Source of the DNA: Solirubrobacteraceae bacterium
GTDB taxonomy: Bacteria; Actinomycetota; Thermoleophilia; Solirubrobacterales; Solirubrobacteraceae
Assembly (NCBI GenBank): GCA_025449845.1
Contig: JANWIP010000027.1
Coordinates: 1 to 38,404, forward strand
Length of the DNA: 38,404 nucleotides
Direction of reading: 5' to 3'
The position numbers and the translations under genes were made by a program. Shown here one piece after another: positions 1-9,027 of the stretch (its first letter is position 1; each line of letters opens with the position of its first letter). Under the pieces are notes generated by a model that worked only from the letters and a program-made list of their open reading frames with translations, was not told the origin of the DNA and did no database searches.

Positions 1-277
1 CCGTGCTGTGATCCTTCAACGTCGGCTCGATCGCTTCCAATTCCGGAAGGGTCGCGTTGATGTAGCTGCCGTTGTTGTCGGTCGAGCTGGTCTCTGCCGC
101 CGTCTCCATCGTGCGCGCCTGCGTCTTGGCAGCCGCGTCGTTGGCCTTACTCTTCTGGTTCAAGAACGCCGGAATGGCGATCGCAGCCAGAATACCAATG
201 ATCAGAATTACGACCAGGAGCTCGATGAGCGTGAAACCACCCTCATCCTTCGAGCGCTGGCGCAGTCGATACAGCAT
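1..277 (-). CDS. Type IV pilin (major-pilin-like), 3' end cut by window edge
   Basis: This is the start of a type IVa-style pilin, the subunit polymerised by the PilB/PilT/PilC machinery encoded nearby. Visible are 92 codons from ATG at 277. A short basic leader ends in Gly-Gly, followed by the prepilin-peptidase signature GGFTLIELLVV, with Phe as the residue to be methylated and Glu at +5. A roughly 20-residue hydrophobic alpha-1 helix comes next (IIGILAAIAIPAFLNQ), then the amphipathic continuation and the start of a globular part (NNGSYI). A strong Shine-Dalgarno GGAGG sits six bases upstream of the ATG and fixes the start. The gene lies downstream of a 223-base leader rich in hairpins. 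The C-terminal head is outside the window, so major versus minor pilin cannot be decided. Confidence 0.93.
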   Translation of the reverse strand, partial: MLYRLRQRSKDEGGFTLIELLVVILIIGILAAIAIPAFLNQKSKANDAAAKTQARTMETAAETSSTDNNGSYINATLPELEAIEPTLKDHST

Positions 278-500
278 TTCGATCCTCCTAGGATCCGATT
301 ACAGGACGCCAGTCCTCGATTCCATCGCCCCAAATGGCGATGCGTCCCCTACGGAGCCGCCGGCTTTGCAAACACGTCCTACGGACGCTGCCCTGGCACC
401 TCGGCGCTGGCTATTGTCAGCCAGGGAATCGGCCAGACCGGGGAGAGCCTGTAGTGCTGCAAGTCGCGTTGGACGCATGGACCCGCCGGTCCAAACGCGG
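278..500 (-). promoter_or_regulatory. Structured leader upstream of the pilin gene (possible riboswitch)
   Basis: Reading toward the pilin, this 223-base stretch can form several perfect or near-perfect hairpins: CTGGCT/AGCCAG, CGTCC-GTA-GGACG, AGCC-GGC-GGCT, ATCGCC/GGCGAT and AGGAC-TGGC-GTCCT. The order AGGGCA, hairpin, GCAAAGCC, three bases, GGCT resembles the 5' half of the c-di-GMP-I (GEMM) riboswitch core. The 3' half of that consensus is not recognisable and the tetraloop is missing. The structure is seen; the ligand is speculation. Confidence 0.35.
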
Positions 501-746
501 CTAAACGGATGTCTGGGCCGCCTCTTCGGTCTCCTGCGCGTCATTCCCCTCGGCGTTCAGCCAGCGTGTCTGCGCATCCACATCGTGTTTGCGCACACCC
601 TCCCCTTCGCACCAAGGGCAGGTGACGGTGTTCGCGCTCCCTCCCAGATTGGAGATCACGCGCCCCGTGCCGTGGCAGGGCATACACTCCTGAGGAGCGT
701 GAGAAGCCTCTGTGGGATCGGTGTCGTCGCCCTCGTCGGTGGCCAT
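501..746 (-). CDS. Small DnaJ-type CxxCxGxG zinc-finger protein
   Basis: An 81-residue acidic protein with two motifs, CMPCHGTG near residue 19 and CPWCEGEG near residue 43. These have the CxxCxGxG form found in the zinc-binding cysteine-rich domain of DnaJ. Four cysteines in two such motifs could bind one zinc ion. No J-domain or other catalytic part is present, so it is a stand-alone zinc-ribbon-like protein, perhaps an adaptor or redox/chaperone accessory; the function is unknown. The ATG at 746 is only 23 bases from the divergent start of the glycosyltransferase at 770, so the two promoters must overlap. It precedes the pilin gene on the same strand and could share its transcript. Confidence 0.75.
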   Translation of the reverse strand: MATDEGDDTDPTEASHAPQECMPCHGTGRVISNLGGSANTVTCPWCEGEGVRKHDVDAQTRWLNAEGNDAQETEEAAQTSV

Positions 747-769
747 GAGGCGAGATTAGCGCGTAAGGC

Positions 770-2572
770 ATGAATGACGCGGCGCGAGAGCAGCAGCAAC
801 GCAGAAGCCGGCACTGGGAGTGGGCGGCGGTGGCGGCCGTGGTGGCCGGCGCGGCGGCGCTGCGCCTGATCGACCTCGGGGCAGTACGGCTGGACCCGTT
901 CTACGACGCCGCCGTGCGCAGCATGGGGACCTCGTGGAAGAACTTCTTCTTCGGAGCTTGGGAGCCGGGCGGAAGCGCTTCAATCGACAAGCCGCCGCTG
1001 GACCTGTGGTTGCAGGTTGCGAGCGTGAAGGTCTTTGGGTTCGGCTCCACCTCCTTGAAGCTGCCGGAGGCGCTGGGCGCGGTGGCAGCCGTAGGGCTGA
1101 TGTACTCGGCCGTGCGACGCGTGTGGGGATTCGCGGCCGGTATCGGAGCGGCGCTGGCGCTGACGGTCATGCCGGTGGAGGTCATCACCGCTCGCAGCGA
1201 CACGATGGACGCCGTGATGATGGCTTTGCTGGTGGGAGCGCTGCTGCTGCTGATCAAGGCGTGTGAGAGCGGCAGGACGAGTTGGCTGCTTGCGGGCGCC
1301 GCGGTGTTGGGGATCGCTTTCAACGTCAAGCTGCTGGAGACCGTTGTGGCGCTGCCCGGGCTGGCGCTGATTGCGCTGCTGGGGTTCCAGCGAGCGGTCC
1401 CCTCGCACGGTGCGGGGCCAGCCTCGCACGCTGCGACGCCAGGCTCGCGCGAATCAGGGGGGCCCTCGCCCGAAGCAGTGACGCCCTCGCGCGAAGCGGC
1501 GCCAAGCTGGCTGCGCGATCGCGCGGTGCCGCTGGCGGGAGCCGCTGTCGTGTACATCGCGGTGGCCCTGCTGTGGCTCAGCGCAACGTTGCTGTTCCCG
1601 GCGCACGACCGACCGTACGCGATTGGCTCAACGAATGGAAGCGCCTGGAATGCGGCCTTCGTGTTCAACGGCCTGGACCGCATCGAGGGCAAGGCCGTGG
1701 AAGGAACCACGCTCCTGTACAAGCGTGGTCGCCGCTTCGTCTCGGCGAGCGCACAGGAAGGCGAACGGGCACAGATACCGCCACCATCTCCGACACGTCT
1801 GCTCAAGGGCGGAGGGCCGTTGCCGATCCAGCGGCTGGGCCTGGAGTTGCTGGTGGCACTGGGGCTTGGGCTGCCAGCATTGGCGCTGGGCTTCAAGGGC
1901 GCGGGACGAACGCAAAAGGCCGTAAGCCTGGGCCTGGTCGTGTGGCTCTTGACGGGTACGCTGCTGTTCAGTGCCATGACCCGCCTGCACCCCCGCTATG
2001 TGGAGGGATTCACGCCGGCGGTGGCAGCGTTGGTGGGAATTGGCGTCGCCTGGGCCGCGGGCGCACTCACCAAGCGCCGGACCAAGTACGTGCGGGCAGT
2101 CGTGTTTGGCGCAATGTTGGCACTCGTGCTGGCGATCCCACTGGCGGCGAGCGTGAAGGCAGTTAAGGACCACGTCTCCGATGCCGGGAATGTGGGCGCG
2201 CTGCCGGCAGCCGAGCTGGGAAAGCTGAGTACGTACCTGCGTGCGAATCGCGTGGGCGCCAAGTACGAGGTGGCGGTGGATTCGGCGACAAAGGCCTCGT
2301 CGCTGATCGTGCGCGATGCTCTGCCGGTCGTCGTGCTGACGAGCTATCAGGGACAGACGCTGACAAGCGTCGCGAAGCTGCGGCCGCTGATCGCCCGCGG
2401 CGAAGTGCGCTACGCGCTGCTCAATTCCTCGTGCGGCAAACGCACTCCCCGCACCGACGCGGCGTGCTCGGAACCCGCCCTTTGGGTACGCGCGCACGGG
2501 CGCGATGTGTCAAGACAGGCGGGGTTGACACGCCCCGGCGTGCTGTGGCGACTGCCAGAAGCGATAGGCTGA
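770..2572 (+). CDS. ArnT/PMT-like membrane glycosyltransferase (GT39/GT83 style)
   Basis: A 600-residue polytopic membrane protein of the dolichyl-phosphate-mannose/ArnT glycosyltransferase superfamily, which moves sugars from polyprenyl-phosphate carriers to outer targets. The N-terminal part has the first membrane helix at about 18-36, an acidic LDPFYDAAV motif near 41-49 in the first outer loop, and SIDKPPLDLW at 71-80, typical of these enzymes. About ten further hydrophobic segments follow, and a soluble C-terminal part starts near residue 470. A Ser/Pro/Ala-rich loop at about 211-245 is encoded by five degenerate 21-base repeats. Its neighbours are pilus genes, so pilin glycosylation is possible but not shown. 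The start codon has only a weak Shine-Dalgarno. The stop is five bases before the rnd start. Confidence 0.85.
   Translation: MNDAAREQQQRRSRHWEWAAVAAVVAGAAALRLIDLGAVRLDPFYDAAVRSMGTSWKNFFFGAWEPGGSASIDKPPLDLWLQVASVKVFGFGSTSLKLPEALGAVAAVGLMYSAVRRVWGFAAGIGAALALTVMPVEVITARSDTMDAVMMALLVGALLLLIKACESGRTSWLLAGAAVLGIAFNVKLLETVVALPGLALIALLGFQRAVPSHGAGPASHAATPGSRESGGPSPEAVTPSREAAPSWLRDRAVPLAGAAVVYIAVALLWLSATLLFPAHDRPYAIGSTNGSAWNAAFVFNGLDRIEGKAVEGTTLLYKRGRRFVSASAQEGERAQIPPPSPTRLLKGGGPLPIQRLGLELLVALGLGLPALALGFKGAGRTQKAVSLGLVVWLLTGTLLFSAMTRLHPRYVEGFTPAVAALVGIGVAWAAGALTKRRTKYVRAVVFGAMLALVLAIPLAASVKAVKDHVSDAGNVGALPAAELGKLSTYLRANRVGAKYEVAVDSATKASSLIVRDALPVVVLTSYQGQTLTSVAKLRPLIARGEVRYALLNSSCGKRTPRTDAACSEPALWVRAHGRDVSRQAGLTRPGVLWRLPEAIG
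1400..1504 (+). repeat. Five degenerate 21-bp tandem repeats inside the glycosyltransferase gene
   Basis: Five consecutive 21-base units begin at 1400, 1421, 1442, 1463 and 1484. Each has TCG (Ser) as second codon, and the pattern is roughly xS(H/R/P)(G/A/E)xxP. The result is a hydrophilic heptad-like loop between two membrane segments. This is probably a recent in-frame expansion. Confidence 0.7.
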
Positions 2573-2577
2573 CTGGA

Positions 2578-3726
2578 ATGATTGCGGACGCATCGCTCCT
2601 GCCCGAGCTGATGAGGCAGGCGCGTGCGGCGGGGAAGCTGGCACTCGATACGGAGTTCATGGGTGAGGGCCGCTACCGCACCTTGCTGTGTCTGGTGCAG
2701 GTTGCCGTGCCCGGCCGCATCGAGCTGATCGATCCGCTGGAGGCGGGCGCTGATGGCTCTCCACTGGCGGAGGTCCTGGCGGACCCCGCGGTTGAGGTGG
2801 TGGTGCACGCCGGTCGCCAGGATGTGGCGCTGCTGCGCCGCTGGCTGGGCACCGAGGTGACCAATGTGTTCGACACCCAGGTCGCGGCCGGGTTCGCCGG
2901 GATGGGCGCGCAGAGCTCATACGAGTCGCTGCTCTCGCAGGTGCTGAATATGCGTGTAGCCAAGAGCGCGAGCTTCACCCGCTGGGACGCACGACCACTA
3001 TCTGAGGAGCAGCTGGAATACGCCCGCGAGGACGTGCTGCACCTGCTTGAACTTGCCGAGGAGTTGCAACGTCGGCTGGCGACGCTCGGGCGGCTGGAGT
3101 GGGCACGACAGGAGTGCGGGGCATTGGAACGCGCCAGCGACGAGCGCGATCTGGATACAGTGTTCGCGCGCCTGCCTAGGGTGCGCAATCTGAGCCTCGT
3201 CTCACAGGCGGTCGCGCGCGAGCTGGTGCAGTGGCGCGAGCAGACGGCCGCCAGCCAGGACCGCACGGTGCAGAGCGTGCTAGGCGACCCGGTGCTTGTG
3301 GAGATAGCCAAGCGCAAGCCGAGCACGCCCAACAAGCTGCACGACATCCGCGGTGCTGGCCAGAGCGCCGTGCGTCGCCGCACCGAGGAGGTCCTGGACG
3401 CCGTGCGACGAGGTCTTGAGCGTCCTCACGAGCCGCTTGAGGAGACCACGCGCCATAAGCCTCCAGACCCCGAGGACGCCCCGCTCGTGGCTTTAACCGA
3501 AGCGCTCGTGCGTGCGCGCACGCGCGAGGCCGACCTCGCCTACGAGCTGGTTGCTGCCAGAGCCGACCTGCAGGCGATCGTCACCTGCTGGCGCGCCGGT
3601 GGCGAGGAGGCAGATGTCAGGACGCTGAAGGGCTGGCGGCGCGAGCTGGTGGGCGCCGAGCTACTCGACCTGCTGAACGGCGAGGTATCGCTGTCCGTCG
3701 GCGACGGACGCCTGCAGATCGGCTGA
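2578..3726 (+). CDS. rnd: Ribonuclease D (3'-5' exoribonuclease, DEDDy)
   Basis: RNase D trims 3' ends of structured RNAs, including tRNA precursors, in the cytoplasm. The 382-residue protein carries a complete DEDDy exonuclease site: D24 and E26 in LALDTEF, D82 in HAGRQD, and Y148 with D152 in EYAREDV. An HRDC helical RNA-binding domain follows at about 210-290, then a C-terminal extension. The frame is open upstream to 2431, but that part overlaps the glycosyltransferase. The ATG at 2578, five bases after the previous stop, gives the normal RNase D N-terminus and is preferred. It is likely co-transcribed with the glycosyltransferase. The stop codon lies in the first copy of a 43-base tandem repeat shared with the convergent pilC. 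Confidence 0.93.
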   Translation: MIADASLLPELMRQARAAGKLALDTEFMGEGRYRTLLCLVQVAVPGRIELIDPLEAGADGSPLAEVLADPAVEVVVHAGRQDVALLRRWLGTEVTNVFDTQVAAGFAGMGAQSSYESLLSQVLNMRVAKSASFTRWDARPLSEEQLEYAREDVLHLLELAEELQRRLATLGRLEWARQECGALERASDERDLDTVFARLPRVRNLSLVSQAVARELVQWREQTAASQDRTVQSVLGDPVLVEIAKRKPSTPNKLHDIRGAGQSAVRRRTEEVLDAVRRGLERPHEPLEETTRHKPPDPEDAPLVALTEALVRARTREADLAYELVAARADLQAIVTCWRAGGEEADVRTLKGWRRELVGAELLDLLNGEVSLSVGDGRLQIG

Positions 3727-3826
3727 GCGTCAGTGGCCCGACGGCTGAGAGGCCGTTGCGGACGGCTGAGCGTCAGTGCCCGACGGCTGAGAGGCCGTTG
3801 CCCGACTGCTGAGCGTCAGTTGCCGA
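3721..3826. repeat. 43-bp tandem repeat (about 2.5 copies) bridging rnd and pilC ends
   Basis: Near-identical units start at 3721, 3764 and 3807 (the last partial). Each complete unit has a small hairpin, ACGGC-TGAGAG-GCCGT, that could act as a weak bidirectional terminator, and the segment TGAGCGTCA, which reads as a TGA stop on both strands. The rnd stop (3724-3726) uses copy 1 and the pilC stop (3816-3818) uses copy 3. Confidence 0.9.
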
Positions 3827-5027
3827 TGTTGTTGTAGACCGTAAACAGCGGCATGTACATCGACACCACGATGAAGCCGACGATGCTGCCGATGACGATG
3901 ATCATGATCGGCTCAAGGATCGAGGTGAGCGCCTTCACCGAGGCGTCAACGCGGTCCTCGTAGAAGTCGGCGATCTTGTCGAGCATCGTGTCCAGGGCGC
4001 CGGTCTCCTCGCCGACGCCGACCATGTGGGTGACCATCATCGGGAAGATGGGAGCGTTGGCAAGGGGGGCCGCGATGGTGCCTCCGCGCTTGACGGAGGC
4101 GATAACACCGTCCATGGCCTCCTCGACCGCGATGTTGCCTCCCGTCTTGCCGGTGATCTCAAGCGCGAGCAGTAGTGGCACGCCGGCTGCGGTGAGCGCC
4201 GCAAGGGTACGCGACCAACGTGCGATTGCGACCTCCTGCACGATCGCACCGATCTTCATCGGCACGCGCAGACGGAAGCGGTCCCACTGGGGACGGCCCC
4301 AGCTGGAGCTCTTCCACTTGACGAAGGCGACAGCGATGGCGATGGCGCCGCCGAAGATCGCCCAGTAGTAGCCGAGGACGGCGTGGGACATGGCGACTGA
4401 GACCTTGGTGATGGCGGGAAGTTGGCCGCCGAACTGTTTGAAGACGCCTTGGAAGACCGGAACCAGGAAGGCGACGAGCGCCATCATGATGGCGATAGCG
4501 AAGGTGATCACCAGGATCGGGTAGATCATGGCCGAGCGGATCTGGCGCCGCAGCGAGGCATCCTTCTCAAGCTGATTGGCGACGCGCAGCAGCGAGCCCT
4601 CAAGCACACCGCCCGCCTCCCCCGCGCGCGCCATCGCCACAAACAGGGGGTTGAAGACCTTGGGGTGACGCGCCATGGCGTCGCTCAATGAGAGGCCCGC
4701 CTCGACGTCCTTGCGCACCGCCACGATCGTTTCCTTGAGGAACTTGTTCTCGGTCTGTTCCTCCAGCACATAGAGCGCGCGCAGGATGCTCATGCCCGAG
4801 GAGATCATCGTGGAGAGCTGGCGTGAGAAGACGGCCAGGTCCTGAGCCTTGGCGCGCTCCATGAAGCTCAGCTGGATCTCGCGCGAAGCGTGCTTGTCGG
4901 CGATGTCGAGGACGATCATGCCGCGCGCCTTGAGCTGGTCGGCGACGGCCTGCTTGGAGTCGGCTTCGACCTCGCCACGCGCCTTGACGCCGGCGACATC
5001 CATTGCCTTGAAGACGAAGGTGCTCAT
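3816..5027 (-). CDS. pilC: Type IV pilus inner-membrane platform protein PilC
   Basis: A 403-residue integral membrane protein of the GspF/PilC family. It forms the platform on which the PilB and PilT motors act to polymerise or retract pilin. An N-terminal cytoplasmic segment (FVFKAMDVAGVKARGEVEA) is followed by two T2SSF repeats, about 65-190 and 270-395. Each has the typical FSRQLSTMISSGM or WSRTLAALTAAGVPLL opening, and membrane helices lie near 170-195, 215-235 and 370-395. The length is normal. The gene follows pilT by 38 bases in the pilB-pilT-pilC order and ends convergently with rnd. Confidence 0.96.
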   Translation of the reverse strand: MSTFVFKAMDVAGVKARGEVEADSKQAVADQLKARGMIVLDIADKHASREIQLSFMERAKAQDLAVFSRQLSTMISSGMSILRALYVLEEQTENKFLKETIVAVRKDVEAGLSLSDAMARHPKVFNPLFVAMARAGEAGGVLEGSLLRVANQLEKDASLRRQIRSAMIYPILVITFAIAIMMALVAFLVPVFQGVFKQFGGQLPAITKVSVAMSHAVLGYYWAIFGGAIAIAVAFVKWKSSSWGRPQWDRFRLRVPMKIGAIVQEVAIARWSRTLAALTAAGVPLLLALEITGKTGGNIAVEEAMDGVIASVKRGGTIAAPLANAPIFPMMVTHMVGVGEETGALDTMLDKIADFYEDRVDASVKALTSILEPIMIIVIGSIVGFIVVSMYMPLFTVYNNIGN

Positions 5028-5065
5028 CGTTTGAGATCTCCTGAGAACATCATGGCCATAGACCC

Positions 5066-6148
5066 TTATGCGGCCGCCAGCGATGCGCTACCCATCAGGC
5101 GCCTGAGCTCCTCAGGCGTGGAGGAGCGTGACTCGGCCATCTTCTGGGTGATCTTGCCGTGGCGAATGAGCATCGCCAGCGAGGCGTCCATCGTCTGCAT
5201 GCCCTGTGCCGAGCCAGTCTGAAGAACGGAGTAGATTTGGTGGGTCTTGCCCTCGCGGATGAGGTTGCGAATGGCAGGGTTTGGCACAAGCACCTCGCAG
5301 GCCACCGCGCGGCCGGAGCCATCGGCGGTGGGGATCAGCTGCTGGGTCATGATGCCCTGCAGCGCCACCGATAGCTGCACGCGCACCTGGCCCTGCTGGT
5401 GTGAGGGGAAGACATCGATGATGCGGTCGATCGTCTGCGCGGTGTCTTGCGTGTGCAGCGTGGCAAACACGAGATGACCGGTCTCAGCGGCGGTCAGCGC
5501 CGTGGAGATCGTCTCCAGGTCGCGCATCTCGCCGACGAGGATCACGTCGGGGTCCTGGCGCAGCGCGGCCTTCAGCGCATCGCCGAAGCTCTGTGCGTCC
5601 GAGCCCAGCTCGCGCTGGTTGACGAGGCACTTCTTGTGACCATGCAAGAACTCGATGGGGTCCTCGATCGTCATGATGTGCTCCTCGCGCGTGGCGTTGA
5701 TCTCATCGATCATCGCCGCGAGGGATGTGGACTTGCCCGAGCCGGTGGGGCCGGTCACGAGCACGAAGCCGCGCGGACGGCGCGTGAAGTCGTGCACCGA
5801 GGGCGGCAGGCCGAGGCCATCGATGGAAGAGAGGTCGACCGGGATCAGACGGAAGGCAGCACCAATCGCTCCACGCTGGTAGTAAGCGTTGACGCGGAAG
5901 CGTGCGTGGCCGGGCACGCTGTAGGCGAAATCGAGCTGCCAGTTGGTCTCAAGGCGCTGGCGCTGGTCGCCGGTGAGGATCGAGTAGACGATCTCGCGCG
6001 TATCGGTGCCCGACAGCTTCGGGTAATCCTCAAGCGCTGAGAGTCGGCCGCGCACACGCACGGTGGGATGGGCGCCCGCGCTCAGGTGTAGGTCGGAAGC
6101 CCGCCGCGTGACGACCTCCATGAGCAGCTCTGCAAAGTCAATATCCAC
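5066..6148 (-). CDS. pilT: Type IV pilus retraction ATPase PilT
   Basis: A hexameric ATPase that depolymerises pili for twitching. From the GTG at 6148 it has 360 residues and starts VDIDFAELL, as family members do. It carries Walker A GPTGSGKST, the Asp box with EDPIEF, Walker B VILVGEMRD, the His box HLVFATLHT and the PilT-typical C-terminal AIRNLIREGK. An alternative GTG at 6187 would add 13 residues, including two cysteines, that are atypical; neither start has a good Shine-Dalgarno. A GC-rich inverted repeat (CCCCG...CGGGG) lies just before the preferred start. It sits between pilB and pilC in one operon. Confidence 0.95.
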   Translation of the reverse strand: MDIDFAELLMEVVTRRASDLHLSAGAHPTVRVRGRLSALEDYPKLSGTDTREIVYSILTGDQRQRLETNWQLDFAYSVPGHARFRVNAYYQRGAIGAAFRLIPVDLSSIDGLGLPPSVHDFTRRPRGFVLVTGPTGSGKSTSLAAMIDEINATREEHIMTIEDPIEFLHGHKKCLVNQRELGSDAQSFGDALKAALRQDPDVILVGEMRDLETISTALTAAETGHLVFATLHTQDTAQTIDRIIDVFPSHQQGQVRVQLSVALQGIMTQQLIPTADGSGRAVACEVLVPNPAIRNLIREGKTHQIYSVLQTGSAQGMQTMDASLAMLIRHGKITQKMAESRSSTPEELRRLMGSASLAAA

Positions 6149-6211
6149 GCCCCGGGCATCGTCGGGGCAACACAAGCGTCCGCGCACAATGGACCGAAGT
6201 GGACGAAAATA

Positions 6212-8125
<1,914 letters not shown>

Positions 8126-8160
8126 GATCGGCGGGCCCCTGCCGAATACCGGGCGAGCGA

Positions 8161-9027
8161 CTAGCGAAGAGCCGCCTGGCGCATGACCTCGAGCGGGGCC
8201 GGGCGCAGAGTCCAGACTTCAAGGCTGAGCGCACCCTGGGCGACGAGGATGTCCACGCCGGCGAGCGTGGACAAGCCCGCGCGGCGAGCCGCCGCGAGCA
8301 GCGGCGTGGGCGCGTCTGTGTAGACAAGGTCGACAACATGGGAGTACTCACCGACCTGATCGTGCGAAAGACCCAGTTGTTGCAAGGAATCTTGCTCCCC
8401 GGTAGCCGAGCGTTGTAGGCCGACGGACGTGCAGTTGACGAGGATGTCGGCGCTTCGCGGGGTATCCACGGCGCGAGCCCCGAGGGCACGAGCCAGCTCA
8501 GCGGCCCGCTGGGGCGTGCGATTCCACACCGAGACCTCGCTGGCTCCGGCATCGATCAGTGCCCAGACGGCCGCTCGCGCACTGCCGCCGGCACCGAGTA
8601 CAAGGGCGCTGCGGCCCCGCACGGGCGAAACCGCGATATCCATCCCCTGCGTGGCGTCCCCAGGCACCTCGCCTTTGCCCCATGCTCGATTGATAGCGGC
8701 GATAAGTCCTGGTGCGTCTGTATTCTCGGCTGAGATCGTGCCGTCGGGCCTGAAGGTGAGCGTGTTAGCCGCGCCAATCGCTCGCGCGGTGTCGCTGGGC
8801 TCATCGGCGAGCGCCAGCGCAGCCTCCTTGTGGGGAATCGTGACGTTGGCCCCGAAAAAGCCGGCGGTCCCCAATGCACGAGTGGTCTCGGCGAACAGCT
8901 CGGGCGGCACGGGCAGACGCTGGTAGTGCCACCCATCCAGACCCAAGGCGGCGAGCGCGGCGTTGTGCATCGCCGGCGAGCGACTGTGCGCCACCGGCCA
9001 ACCAAGGACGCCGAGCCGCTTCATCAT
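8161..9027 (-). CDS. aroE: Shikimate dehydrogenase
   Basis: This enzyme reduces 3-dehydroshikimate to shikimate with NADPH in aromatic amino acid synthesis. The 288-residue protein has the substrate motif HSRSPAMHN near residue 14, the catalytic lysine in NVTIPHKEA, the Asp of ENTDAPG, and the nucleotide-binding LGAGGSARA, with NRT (as in NADP-type enzymes) shortly after. The first ATG overlaps the mltG stop (ATGATG with TGA inside), so the two are translationally coupled. A conserved mltG-aroE-pilB order links cell-envelope and pilus genes, but no functional link is implied. Confidence 0.96.
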   Translation of the reverse strand: MMKRLGVLGWPVAHSRSPAMHNAALAALGLDGWHYQRLPVPPELFAETTRALGTAGFFGANVTIPHKEAALALADEPSDTARAIGAANTLTFRPDGTISAENTDAPGLIAAINRAWGKGEVPGDATQGMDIAVSPVRGRSALVLGAGGSARAAVWALIDAGASEVSVWNRTPQRAAELARALGARAVDTPRSADILVNCTSVGLQRSATGEQDSLQQLGLSHDQVGEYSHVVDLVYTDAPTPLLAAARRAGLSTLAGVDILVAQGALSLEVWTLRPAPLEVMRQAALR

